Source of the DNA: Blastobasis lacticolella
Taxonomy: Eukaryota > Arthropoda > Insecta > Lepidoptera > Blastobasidae
Direction: 5' to 3'
Length of the DNA: 64,000 nucleotides
Assembly: GCA_905147135.1 (NCBI GenBank)
Contig: LR990056.1
Coordinates: 9,682,001-9,746,000 of the forward strand
Shown here piece after piece: positions 21,901 through 31,335 of the stretch. Each line of letters begins with the position of its first letter. The first letter of the stretch is position 1. The translations under genes and the position numbers were made by a program. The notes beneath the pieces are model-generated. The model saw only the letters and a list, made by a program, of their open reading frames with translations. It was not told the DNA's origin and did no database searches.

Positions 21901-22851
21901 AAATCTGATCCACCGGTGGTCAGAGCAAGAGATCTCATCAGACACATGCCAGTCTGTTATCAGATTGGATACCTGCTCCGAGGCTAGCGTCAGATCTATA
22001 ATTGTTTGGGCCCTTCGTGTTACAAAAGTAGGTTCAGCGCCCCTGTTAATTACCGTGAGTCGTGTTGTCATAAGAAACAGGATAAGATCCTCACCGCGGT
22101 TGTTCGCAGTATCGCATCCCCATAGTGGATGGTGCGCGTTAGAATCAAGTGAAATTATTACCTGCATATCTTCCCTCTCGCAGAACTGAATGAGGCCAGC
22201 CAGTTCAGGTGTTGGCGCCTCGGCGTCACCCGGGAGGTAGGCCGACGCGAGCACGGTCGGTGGCAGGCTGCTGTTGTTTGAGCTGGTGAGTCTGACTGCA
22301 GTCAGATCTCTAGAACAGAACTGGTTTAGAAGTACGGCGCGTATATGTTTTGGAACAAGTATGCATGTACGTGGATTACTAACCGTTGTATCGAGGAGAA
22401 GTTCACCCCCCAAGTTGCTCAGACCACAGATTCTGTCTTTTCTGATCCACGGCTCCTGGATCAGGGCTGCGGTCATAGGGTTCACCTCCAACGTCCTGCG
22501 TAGGGTAGCCGTAGCAGTCTGACTGTGTTGGAGGTTTGCTTGTAGCAGGTTAAGAGGAGTCAGATGAGGTGGGTTGGCCATCGCTACCCAACAACATCTC
22601 CTCCTCAGATGTAGATCCCCTCTTCCTAGCCGCTGTCGCTGCTTTCTGCCTCTTTTCAAAGGCTTCAGGCATCGTCGTGGCCGGGATTTGGGGAGGCACC
22701 GCTGCGTTGCGTCCTGAGGCTTTAGGGACTTCCTTCGCCTTGCAGCTATGGACGACCCCAGAGCCCTCCCCAGCTGTGTGGCTAGGGCTCGGTCGCGCCT
22801 GCGGTGCCTGAGGGGGCTTAGGTACGGTTTCCGCACCCGTCCTTTCCTCAT
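18946..22851 (-). CDS. ORF2: LINE ORF2: endonuclease, reverse transcriptase, RNase H
   Basis: This enzyme nicks the target and copies the RNA by target-primed reverse transcription. An AP-endonuclease-like domain runs from about residue 100 to 320 (QANLQHS, QEPW, LDSNAHHPLWG, CSDHRW near 310). RT follows with FRPISLTSFMLKVLER, FIDIEGAFD (about 678), GCPQGGVLSPL (about 734) and YADD at 768-771. RNase H starts with YTDGSK at 1030 and includes ILTDSMSVLKAL and WIKGHSNSMGNDAADELA. A CX2C...HX4C motif lies near 1240-1260. The open frame starts at 22851, but the arginine-rich first 90 codons lie inside ORF1. The methionine at 22581 (MANPPHL), overlapping the ORF1 stop by about 30 bp, is the likelier start. 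There are no stops or frameshifts. Confidence 0.93.
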   Translation of the reverse strand: MRKGRVRKPYLSPLRHRRRDRALATQLGRALGSSIAARRRKSLKPQDATQRCLPKSRPRRCLKPLKRGRKQRQRLGRGDLHLRRRCCWVAMANPPHLTPLNLLQANLQHSQTATATLRRTLEVNPMTAALIQEPWIRKDRICGLSNLGGELLLDTTVSNPRTCILVPKHIRAVLLNQFCSRDLTAVRLTSSNNSSLPPTVLASAYLPGDAEAPTPELAGLIQFCEREDMQVIISLDSNAHHPLWGCDTANNRGEDLILFLMTTRLTVINRGAEPTFVTRRAQTIIDLTLASEQVSNLITDWHVSDEISCSDHRWIRFKLHTENKDIGMNRNPRRLNRPKYMTLTEDYLKGISVPPTYQKNIDIDKHVDKITTTLTDAFEQTCPLSAPRMGPTSQHQWWGPELERMRRKLRRMFNRARNTRCDSDWDAYKETQNQYKKRVRQRKQECWRRFCSRVESNTQAARIKNVLCNEKSHSLGSLIKPDKTYTKTDSETCEVLLNTHFPGCEIRGEQSWTEAVEHKPSKTDWSQVDKIITKDKVKWAIDSFLPFKSPGPDEIFPGLLKWSGEGVVDHLVSIYKACLAKRYIPLKWREVRVVFIPKPGKGDYTQPKSFRPISLTSFMLKVLERICDRDIRDSALINYPLHKNQHAYSIGKGTESALHSITAHIEHAMASKQSTLGVFIDIEGAFDKTHFGSISNALKKHGVKDTIAGWIDSMLRYRAVRLTMNNTTRAVVARGCPQGGVLSPLLWNIVVNGLISRLNDHNFYTVGYADDIAILISGPFENILCDLMRSALRIVEDWCHEQELSVNPTKTDMVMFTHKRNLGELRLPKLFDTTLSLTNEVKYLGVTFDSKLLWNKHLDHKLAKASISLWQCNRLLGKTWGISPKIARWLYTAVVRPFVTYGAIAWWTRTKLATSINRLQQFQRMASSAITGCMRSTPSAALEVLLGLPPLDLHIQQEAMMAALRLKVSNLWCNKLGSHHTLWETMVANNPLFEAKCDRTPKQFTFGKRYQIQTAETETDWSGIREVRIYTDGSKTDQGTGAGIFSLDLNFRSSLTLGEHSTIFQCECVAITQAARLVQRLGVRDQGVRILTDSMSVLKALMGNSINSSLILECHHALEDISSVNRVTLQWIKGHSNSMGNDAADELARRGSGMRTAGPAPFLPLSFNTLRSWVSKHTNDQHNKRWENTPGCRQSKLVVSDRSPKLTKKLLELKRREIKTVVGTITGHLPLNKLLHTIGATDSPLCRGCLVAEETTAHVVLECEELKDYRAKASIGTGSFREVCERPKRLIDFWKELGWLQ

Positions 22852-24241
22852 CTACGAACCTTGCGTAGATGGAGCCTACTCTGTAGGCCAGTCTGTTACT
22901 GTTTGTCCTCAGCTTGTCCACGTCGGCCTGCGGTATACCCATTACCAGGAGGAGCATACCTGTCTCCTCCCGCCTTTCGGCATGGTATATGGCCCACTGG
23001 TCGACACAGTACCAGGGGTTTTGACCTTGGAGGCGACGTCGGACGATGTCCAAGTCCTCGCCTCCGTACTTCGGCACCAAGACGACCGTCTTCACCCTCT
23101 TTGGTAGCTCAGACTGGCGTTTTACAACCAGCCTGGTTCCAGGGCATGGTGGTTCAAATGACCCCACATTTCTGTGGAGCCATTGCACCGAACGGTCGTC
23201 CCAGCACCATAGCTTGACCACCCCTTCGCTGAGGATTGGTTTGCTTCTGAAGCCCGGCGCTGATCTGACGGAGCCTCCGGGAATTCCAAGATCCCGGTCT
23301 ATGGCCTCGTCGATCGCCGCCTCAATGGCTCCTGCCTGTTCCGTTGTTAGCTCACGGAAGGGTTCCGCGAGTATAGCCACGCATAGCTCATTAGACTTGA
23401 GCGCGTCGGCATAGTTCACGGACCCTTCCGTGCGTTTTGTTTTCGGGCGTTTTGTAGCCTCCTTCGGGGTCAGGGAATCGTCGGGACGATCCCTTTTGGC
23501 GGGTTTGCCTGTAGCAGCGGCTCCGACCGGAGTCGAAGTTGCAGCAGCCGCAGCAGCCGCACCGGCTCCGACCGGAGTCGGAGCCTCAGCAGCCGCAGCA
23601 GCCGCCGACCGCTGAGCCACCTGCCACCCTGCCCTTTTGCCCCTGGGTTTTCGGCGTGTAGTCGAGGGGGCCCCGTCGGCCGATGGCCCTGGCCCTGCAC
23701 TAGCCTCCGCTGCTGCCACAGGGGCGCATGCAGGCGGTGTCGCGCTCGGGCCAGGTTTTTGGGGAGTTACCTCCCCTTCGGTCACTGTAAGCGACCTATT
23801 GCCATCGGCCGCTCGGCGCCTGGCTTTTTTCGCCTCCTTCCTCGCCTTCTCACGCCGCGCCCTGGAAGGAGTGTTTTTATTTTTTTTGGCCTTCGCTGGT
23901 CCTGCGACCACCGTTGGCTGTTGTATTGCCGTTTTTGGTTTGGACTTGCTGTCCTTAATCGGCACCCTCCATAAAGGTGGTATCTCTCTGGGAGGTGCCT
24001 CTGGCATGACTGCCTGCAGGTCAGACAGGTCCAAGTCCGCACCCGCGGTTTTCACCGCTGGTGCGGAAGGCGCGCTGGGGGGCGCTGCCACTGATGTTTT
24101 GCCAGGGTCCACCGTTCGGCAGACCGAGGCCGTTGGCGCGTCTGATGACGCAGCCTGGTTATTTATTTTATTTTGAGTTTCCATGAAAGTACTGTAAATT
24201 ATTCGTCTCTGGCAGCGTTCCACCCTCCCCGGAGCCCGCAA
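22550..24241 (-). CDS. ORF1: LINE ORF1: nucleic-acid-binding Gag-like protein
   Basis: ORF1 proteins of this group bind the element RNA. The first 270 residues are low complexity: basic, alanine- and proline-rich, with AAAAAATSTP-type runs and KKNKNTPSRARREKARKEAK. Residues about 275-475 form a compact domain (VVLVPKYGGEDLDIVRRRL, WAIYHAERREETGMLLLVMG, RLAYRVGSIYARF). It resembles the DUF4780-type domain found in insect retroelement proteins, from memory of that family. I see no CCHC knuckles. The second methionine (24184, METQNKINN) is a plausible alternative start. The stop at 22550 overlaps the ORF2 start region. Confidence 0.85.
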   Translation of the reverse strand: MRAPGRVERCQRRIIYSTFMETQNKINNQAASSDAPTASVCRTVDPGKTSVAAPPSAPSAPAVKTAGADLDLSDLQAVMPEAPPREIPPLWRVPIKDSKSKPKTAIQQPTVVAGPAKAKKNKNTPSRARREKARKEAKKARRRAADGNRSLTVTEGEVTPQKPGPSATPPACAPVAAAEASAGPGPSADGAPSTTRRKPRGKRAGWQVAQRSAAAAAAEAPTPVGAGAAAAAAATSTPVGAAATGKPAKRDRPDDSLTPKEATKRPKTKRTEGSVNYADALKSNELCVAILAEPFRELTTEQAGAIEAAIDEAIDRDLGIPGGSVRSAPGFRSKPILSEGVVKLWCWDDRSVQWLHRNVGSFEPPCPGTRLVVKRQSELPKRVKTVVLVPKYGGEDLDIVRRRLQGQNPWYCVDQWAIYHAERREETGMLLLVMGIPQADVDKLRTNSNRLAYRVGSIYARFVDEERTGAETVPKPPQAPQARPSPSHTAGEGSGVVHSCKAKEVPKASGRNAAVPPQIPATTMPEAFEKRQKAATAARKRGSTSEEEMLLGSDGQPTSSDSS

Positions 24242-25051
24242 AGTGGGGACGACATGAGACGGTTACCCATGCCGCCAGAACTACCCCAGAGATATAGGGC
24301 CGTTCTTGGAAAAGTTCTGGGCCGGAACATGTCGGCGGCCGCACCGGGGCCGAACAGAAAGGCCTGCTCTGCCCCGCCGCAACCACCTAGCGTCCGTCCA
24401 TCCCCCTCCAAAACCCGAACCCTCACCTAGCAGCCCTCTGACGGGATGCCTCAGCCGATTGATCCTAGGTGGCTAGCCTAAGACCTCCCGTTTAAGGGGA
24501 AATCCAGGCCAAAGAGGAGTGTTGCAATCGGTGGGCACTATAACGACCGGCCCACCTCACGCTCAGCCTCCAGGACCCCTTCATCCCCCCGTACGGGTCT
24601 CCACGCACGGCACAAACACGTGGGTGATACGCCCCCACCCTCCGTCTAACCGACATATTACTATGCGGTGGCCGAGGGCCTGCGACTGCTGTATCACTTG
24701 ACAGTCGCAGTATGGGGATAGCTGGTAAACCGGTTATAAGGCGCCGGTGGTTCGCCCTCGCCTAGCACTGTTTGGCTACTACGGCTCCGAGGAAGATAGT
24801 TATGTGTGGATCTCGTATGAACCGTAGCATTTCCAGGATGTACGACCGCAAAATTGGCGGTCCGCCGCTGACCCTCCGTACTACGGATGATCAGTAGCGG
24901 CGAGGACGTACAGTGCCGACTTGGTGGTAGGTGCACTCTCCCGGGACCACACCCCCGGGTGTACACGATCCGGCATTTCCTGGTATTTTATGGTGGCTGG
25001 CCTCCAGCAAGACAGCCACCCCAGGGCCCACTATTCTACCACCCACACCCC
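24242..25051 (-). other. 5' UTR of the LINE
   Basis: This GC-rich segment lies between the ORF1 start and the 14-bp target duplication. The element starts GGGGTGTGGGTGGTAG on the minus strand. Several short ORFs cross it on both strands without recognisable domains. It probably holds the internal Pol II promoter. Confidence 0.7.
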
Positions 25052-25065
25052 TTGGCCTTCGGTAT

Positions 25066-26790
25066 CCGCCCAAGCTGCGTTTGGTCGATTGCTTCTATCC
25101 GTTTGATGTTACCGCCACGCTGCGCTGCGGATCGCCGGCCGGCACACGCCAACGGTGCGTGTGTACGTAGCATTAGGCTCCTGGTACTAGGCTTAAGGAG
25201 GTTGCTCTTTTTTCATAGGGGTCGCACGCGGTTATTAAACTTCTCCTTCTAGGATCATCTACTTGAAATAGAGTTGCGCATCAACGTAGTCGATATGGTT
25301 ATTTTTCTTTAAAAACGAAGATTTTTTATAAAAATTAAAATTCAATGTCTGGATAATATGAAGTCGCCAGTGTACTCTTTGCAAGCTATACTTTAACACC
25401 CTTTCGGCTTTATACATGTATTATGAAACACCCTGTAGGTATAGCGTTCCGGCTCTGCCTGGCATTGTCGAGCACGGTTCGGTTGGCGAGGGATACGTTT
25501 ATTTACGGCCATAGGGCGGTCAGCGTGTCACTGTGTGTTTCCTTCCTACTTCCCTATCCCCCTCCTTTTTGACGATTGAAAGAGATATTTATTGTCCTAA
25601 TCAATAAAGAAATTTTGAATTTTGAATATGCGTATTCATTTCCAAGTCATATATGATATATAAATAAATTGTATGGTGACGAGCTCATCGTACATAGTGA
25701 TAGTTACAGTACCTACATTGTAAACCCCCGGTGGGATGACGGTTTACATTGATAGGGGTTCAATGTCTATGGATGGATGCTTTTAAAAGAACCTTTAGAA
25801 TTACGCGTATTGGATGTTGAATTCATAACTTAGGTGTCAATTATATGAGTAACGCTGATGGAATAGTGTTACTGGAGCCATCAGTGGCCGCTAGAAAGCT
25901 GTTCGTTATAATAATGTGACAAGGTCTGGGGGTAAATGACCAGAGTAAGTGTCTCCTCTTGTACTAAATGGCACTACAATTATTATAGTTCACTATTTAA
26001 GCTATGAAAGGTAATACTATAAGGTACTTTCGCTGCTTTAATAATAGTTAGGATTAGAATAAGTAGTTAACATCGTGTGCAGATTTATGCTTTACTAACT
26101 TTTGCCCGCGACTTCTTCTACGCAGACACGAAAACTGAACATTATCATATGCCTACATATTTTTTAAAAATACACATGTAAGTGAATCGAATACGTCAGA
26201 CATATTCTGTGTAACCTAACCGACAGAAAAAGTCAGATCACCCCCGACCAAGGTTACTTAAACTCAAATATTTTCTAAACCACAGAAACGATATTAATGA
26301 AACAAAGCTAAGAACCATTTCGATTAAACTGTTTTTCAAATAGAGAAATCCGCATCCAAATCGGTCCATCCGTTTGAAGCTACAGACACACAAATCCACA
26401 AAGCCAGATACACACGTCAAAGTTATAACCCCTTTTTTAGTCGGGGATTAAAATAGGTGAACTGATGCACTGAGTACGATGATTTTGAGGGTCATCGGTC
26501 ATCTCTTTGCTCAACAGTTAGCTAGTTAATTAGTCAACAGCTCGGAACATTGTTACTCAACATCACTGGAGCTGTGCAAGCTAGTGCTTGCTAAATACGC
26601 GGCTGGTCTAGAATTGTTGCGTTACGGATAAGCTGTAGGTACGGATAGGCTGTAACGACCCAGCGAATTCACCGATCAAGATGACAAAATAATTTGCTAA
26701 GTCAGGTGATGAGTTTAGGTTATTAGTTGTTTAAATGGAGCAGCAGAGTAAGATTTTAACAATTGGGCTACTTCACTATTTGATGTAGTT
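25066..26790. other. Repeat-derived intergenic stretch
   Basis: 25175-25247 loosely resembles 9963-10036 (both contain GGAGGTT and GGTTATTAAAC), so it is an old dispersed repeat. 25404-25436 is the reverse complement of the inverted-repeat end at 5284-5316. 25440-25630 reads as the 3' UTR and tail of a Jockey-like LINE on the plus strand, ending CAATAAAGAAATTTTGAATTTTGAA. 26330-26455 is a common lepidopteran repeat segment (TCGGTCCATCCGTTTGAAGC, then CCCCTTTTTTAGTCGGGGATT). No host gene is seen. Confidence 0.5.
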
Positions 26791-26794
26791 TCGG

Positions 26795-26862
26795 ATCCGG
26801 ACGGGCCCCAATGTCTCAGAAGGGATTTTTCCTCCATTTGGGTTTGATTTATATATAGTTTC
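26795..26862 (+). repeat. Orphan LTR fragment of gypsy element 2
   Basis: About 68 bp (GGACGGGCCCCAATGTCTCA...CATTTGGGTTTGATTTA) match inside the element 2 LTRs (28405 onward, 36537 onward) in the same orientation. The match then breaks abruptly at the inverted segment starting at 26863. Confidence 0.8.
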
Positions 26863-28345
26863 CACATATAATAAGAATGAAATTGGAATATGAAGTTAAA
26901 ATAAAATAAAATTCATATTATGTCTAAATTATTTTCTCTAACATTCCATCTTAATATTTAAAAGTTTATTTATCTATACTAATATTATAAAGAGGAAATG
27001 TTTGATTTTTTGTTTGTTTGTTTGTTTGTTTGTTTGTTTGTATTGAATAGGCTTCGAAACTACTGGACCGATTTCAAAAATTCTTTCACCATTGGGAAGC
27101 TACACTATCCGCGGGTGACATAGGCTATATTATATTTTCTAAAAAATTACGGATTATTAATAAAACTCCAATAATGTAACCCAAGGTGTAAAAAAATACC
27201 CAAAAAATTCCTTACATCGCGTGCGCTGCGAAAACTATTGATGATAGCACAAAATAATGTACTACGACTTTGCAGAACACATCATTATCTACAAAAAGTG
27301 TCGCGACAGTATATGTCTAACTATTATAGTTATGTCACAATAAGTGTTCTTTTATTTTAAAAATTTAATTGAAATGCCGCCGCTAAAAAACGCTCTATAT
27401 TTGTACCTTGGTATTAATCCATATCAAAATCAATTACTTCATATTCACGACTGCTTCAATACCTTTATATAACTTTTTGAATTATTCAATTCAGACATTC
27501 CATTCGAAAGATATTACGAGTTTAAAAATGTGAATATTAGAAAAAAGTAGCGTGTTCGCCGCTCAGTCCGCTCGGCTATCTAGGCAGCACGGAGTACGGG
27601 GAGTCAATGTCAAGAAATAAAGTGCCGGGCGGCTCACTTGCGCGGTCGGCTCCCTACGCAGCGGTCGTAGGCGCAATCGAATAATTTTCGCTTGAAAGTA
27701 TCCCGTGTACCCGTAGTGGTACCCGTGCGAAGCCGGGGCGGCTGCTGGTTTTTAATAAAAGAAAACATTTATGTTTTATTTTTAATAAATAATCACATGG
27801 CTCAGTCACTACCGTACGCTCAAATATAAAGAAGTTGGAAAACTTCAATCATTTAAAATAAGTAAAACTTTTCCGACTTAAAAATATTATGAATAAACAT
27901 TAAATAAATACGTTAGGATCAATATTAATAAGAATAAATAAAAAGGGTGACTCAAAGATTCGAATGTTCTGTGTAATCAATAAATACCTTATAATATATA
28001 TCTGTGAAATACACGATGACCGCAAATGGGATTCAACTAGTTGATTTCTTTTACGGGCGCTACAGGTGGATAAGCGGTACCTTATACGGGATTGTAAAGT
28101 CACCAACCACTCTAAGTGGTGCAGCGAAGGGCTTATTTTAAGTGATTCAAACCGCACCCGGTGTAGGATTTTTTATACCGGACGGCCTTACTCGTCACGA
28201 AAACAAAATTAAAGAAATAAATATTAGAGGGAACAAAACGGTACCAAACACGGGATTGCAGAGTCACCAACCGCTCTAAGAGGTGCAGCGAAGGGCTTAT
28301 TTTAAGTGTTGCAAACCGCACTCGGTGTAGGCTTTTTATACCGGT
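26863..28345 (-). repeat. Inverted duplicate of the 3' region of gypsy element 2
   Basis: Read on the minus strand, this stretch matches 34436-35290, including two copies of the roughly 163-bp TATA-containing repeat (GGTATAAAAAGCCTACACC). The Helitron at 26973-27748 interrupts it. Its left end joins an orphan LTR fragment and its right end joins the complete 5' LTR. Confidence 0.85.
26973..27748 (+). mobile_element. Non-autonomous Helitron, 776 bp
   Basis: The 5' end is TCTATACTAATATTATAAAG. The 3' end has the GCCGGGGCGGC hairpin-type sequence and finishes CTGG, between an A and a T as Helitrons do. A (GTTT)n microsatellite lies at about 27011-27043. The other copy of the surrounding repeat (reverse complement of about 35150-35195) lacks the insert and reads straight through GTTTATTTA/TTTTAATAAA, which confirms both borders to within a base. 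No Rep/helicase is encoded. Confidence 0.88.
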
Positions 28346-28351
28346 CGGCAA

Positions 28352-29355
28352 AGGCGTGTGTCTGGATTCTTACCGTCGTAACTTCTTGTTTTTAAATATT
28401 ATGGATTCGGACGGGCCCCAATGTCTCAGAAGGGATGTTTTCTTCATTTGGGTTTGATTTACATGTAGTTTTCAATACGAATTATACACATAAACCCGCA
28501 TTTTTATTTGGACTTTTGTTTTTTTTACGCTGGACTTGTCATATGTTGTCATTGGGCAATCTTTTTATACTTAAAGGAGATTTTAATCTTTTTTGTACTC
28601 ATATTATTCTAGGTAACTGCTAGACCCAATCCCTCATCATGACTGCATGAATTATATCCTGGGCCGTCAAGCACGAGACCGTCCGAAAATTAATATCATC
28701 CATTTCGGGAACTGGCTGGCTGACCACGACCACTGGCTATCAAGACTGTATCTTCTTTTGTGCCAAATCGTTCTCGAACGCGTTTGAGCGAGGACCCGAG
28801 CCTTCGATAGAGAACGCAGCGGAGGTTTTTGGAAAATATTCTCGGCCTTTGGACTGAAAGGTTGTCTATATCGTAACCTGGAGTTACCTATTTCGTCATG
28901 AAAAAATAATTACTAGAAGATCGTCTCAAACCAATATATGCACATGGGTAGCATCAAATCATAACCTGAAGCCTCATACCAATAAATGCACATAGGTGCA
29001 TCAATTTTCCTCCCCGTAAATTCCAAGCTGATGCAGTTGTTCAGCCACATTTCAAATTGTTCTTTTCGGCCAGACTAAACTTTATCGCGAGTGAAATATA
29101 GCTTTATCGTGAGTATGACTCTTTTCTAACTGTTGTGATTTACTAGTGTTTTTGATAACTTAAATTGTTGTAGATAGCTTTCAGACTGAATAATCATACC
29201 CACTACCCTGATTATTTCGTTTTCTTTGTTCAAGGGGTCGGCTACCGACCTCCAGTTAGTTTCTCTCATGAAATAAGCTTGCTACTGACCTCTAACTGAG
29301 CATTCCTTTCTACAACTGAACCTGACCCACTGCTAGCCAGTTTTGTTACGTTACA
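28352..29355 (+). repeat. 5' LTR of gypsy element 2
   Basis: It is colinear with 36483-37509 and ends GTTACGTTACA. The terminal TG is seen in the 3' copy but reads AG here, so the exact start is inferred by alignment. Confidence 0.85.
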
Positions 29356-29358
29356 GTT

Positions 29359-29376
29359 TGGCGCCTTAAATCGTGG
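29359..29376 (+). promoter_or_regulatory. Primer-binding site of gypsy element 2
   Basis: TGGCGCCTTAAATCGTGG begins three bases after the LTR end. TGGCGCC is the usual start of a tRNA-complementary primer site. Confidence 0.65.
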
Positions 29377-29525
29377 TCTTTCAGTCCGAAAGTAGTTAGC
29401 TATAGTATAGTAATACATTTATTCAATAAGAATTATTGAATAATAATTACATACGTATGCTATGTAATTAAAATCTTTAAATATGTCTTAATATATTTAT
29501 ATACAACAGTCGTACAACATCTACT

Positions 29526-29710
29526 CTTACGTTAGCACCGGTTCCAGGGCTACCCTCTGGCGGTATTGACTTTCGTAACATTCTACGTACAACTACTTAC
29601 GTTGGTATCGGTCCCAGGGCTACCCTCTGGCGGTGCTAACTTACTCGGCATTTACTTACAACTATACTTACGTTGGCGTTGGTCTCAGGGCTATCCTCTG
29701 GCGGCGCTAT
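29526..29710 (+). repeat. 70-bp tandem repeat, about 2.7 units
   Basis: Units start CTTACGTTRG and contain CAGGGCTAYCCTCTGGCGG, at 29526, 29596 and 29667. The last is cut by the solo LTR. They lie in the leader of gypsy element 2. Confidence 0.85.
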
Positions 29711-30109
29711 TGTAGCAATGTTTGCTATATTGAGTTTAAATAAAAATGCAAAGGATTAATTTATACTATATTGATCAGTTTGGTTTAAAGAATGATATAA
29801 AATACAGATAATACCTTAGATCTAATTCAAATGGAACCCATTTGAATTACCACCTAGCCAGTGCTATGTGTGCCCATAGACGCAAGCTAATAGCTTGCGT
29901 CCTACTTGCTCCGACCTATCTAAACCTACACGCCTGTATCCTACTTGCTCTAACCTACTTAACCGACTAGAGCCCCGGTTACCCTATAGGAGCAGCAGGC
30001 CAACCCGAATGCCTACCTAACTTAGAGCCCGTCCAAACATACGGCCTCCGACACCTACCTGTCCTAGAACCCGTCCTTACCTAAGGCCTGCATGAGCACA
30101 CACGCTACA
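29711..30109 (-). mobile_element. Solo LTR of gypsy element 1 family
   Basis: This 399-bp reverse-complement copy of the element 1 LTR has TGTAGC/GCTACA ends and a 4-bp target duplication CTAT (29707-29710, 30110-30113). No internal sequence is present, so it arose by LTR-LTR recombination. Both LTR hairpins are kept. It is inserted in the leader of element 2 and therefore postdates it. Confidence 0.95.
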
Positions 30110-30452
30110 CTATCATATCTATTATATACCGTATCTATATCCTTCTCTAAATTCTAAAACAAGACAAGCACTGTCTCTAAACTAGATAGAAAGTATTTCT
30201 GTATTTTGGCACTGATATTTGGCTTTTGAATAAATAATCATGGCTCATCCTATTAACTTCATACTCTTAAACAAGAACGAATTAGAATACGAAGTGAGAA
30301 TACGTTTAGAAACGCCCGCTTTAGATTTAATTTGATTAGAAAAGCAGATTCTACTCATATCTAAGACTTTTTCGGCTGATGTAATTGAGTCAACTTTGCC
30401 TTTAAATGAGGATGTTGCTCAGATAGAGTCAGTTTTACTCTATGTAGAAGAG

Positions 30453-30601
30453 TTACCTCAAATAAAATTAGAACCTACCTAAATCACTTATTTCTAAAGT
30501 TTCTACTTTAGACATTAGTGAAGGGGAGCAACCATCATAGTCTAGGCTTTTGAATCTATAAAATAAGTGATTTAGGTAGGTTCTAATTTTATTTGAGGTA
30601 A
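30453..30601. repeat. Perfect inverted repeat, 41-bp arms
   Basis: Arms 30453-30493 and 30561-30601 are exact reverse complements (TTACCTCAAATAAAATTAGA...) separated by 67 bp. They lie in the 5' leader/gag region of element 2 and contribute to its disruption. Confidence 0.95.
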
Positions 30602-30701
30602 GCAACTTCAAACAAGTCAAAACAAGAACAAGTCTCAAATTAACCTTTGGTCGTTGTAAATCCAAATTTAATTCGCTTACGGGCGAAATAGAGCAAACCA
30701 T

Positions 30702-31335
30702 TTGATCCGATTCACCACTCGACCGATAGTAGCAACACGGGCGGTGGAGCAAACTCCCGCGGCCCCGGTCAATGTTTCTCAGTTGTCTGAACCGCTTAAT
30801 ACTTTACACACTGTTCAACCTATGGTTGTTCATATGTCATCAATAATAAATGATTTTAAAAAATTAACTTATTCGGGCGAAACTTGCCCGAAGGCATTCT
30901 TACAAAAATTGGAAGAATTTCGCATATCGCGAAATTTATCTCATGAGCGGCTGCTCGACAATGCATTTGAGATTTACTGCACTGCATTGACAAGAATTTT
31001 CATGACCCTAAAAATTCGGACCATCCTCAACTATTTAGTGAGTTTAATTATAACTCTAAACCTAATAATCAAGCTAATAATAAACAACCTACTTATAAGC
31101 AACCTTTTCATAATAGTTCTAAATTTTCTCAACATAATTACCAAAATAAAGGTAATTTCCAAGTAAATGTAATCAAGCAAATTTAACGCTCACGAATTTT
31201 GCGTTCGTTGTCGAGTTAATGGCCACAAATTATTCTCCTGCCCTCAACCTAAATTTTTGATTTGTTTTGGTTGTGGCCTTAAAGGGGTTAGACAACCTGA
31301 TTGCCCGGAATGCAAAAAAAATTGTCCTTTGTTCT
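30702..31335 (+). pseudogene. Gag remnant of gypsy element 2
   Basis: The frame 30702-31166 carries a Gag-like stretch (FKKLTYSGETCPKAFLQKLE, NLSHERLLDNAFEIYC) that ends early. After a frame change, about 31190-31320 encodes a CX2CX4HX4C zinc knuckle (CVRCRVNGHKLFSC) and a second knuckle-like CFGCGLKGVRQPDC whose histidine is replaced by valine. The central capsid region is shortened and frameshifts separate the parts. Confidence 0.8.

Larger units (their letters stand above)
18862..25051 (-). mobile_element. Full-length two-ORF LINE with RNase H (I/LOA-group-like)
   Basis: This minus-strand element is flanked by the exact 14-bp direct repeat TTGGCCTTCGGTAT at 18853-18866 and 25052-25065. 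Its 3' end is a short tandem repeat (TATACC on the minus strand, 18862-18884) that merges with the duplication. ORF1 (22550-24241) and ORF2 (18946-22581/22851) are both uninterrupted and overlap. The 5' UTR is about 800 bp (24242-25051) and the 3' UTR about 60-80 bp. The combination of AP-type endonuclease, RT and RNase H points to the I/LOA group. Exact clade assignment needs phylogeny. Confidence 0.9.
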
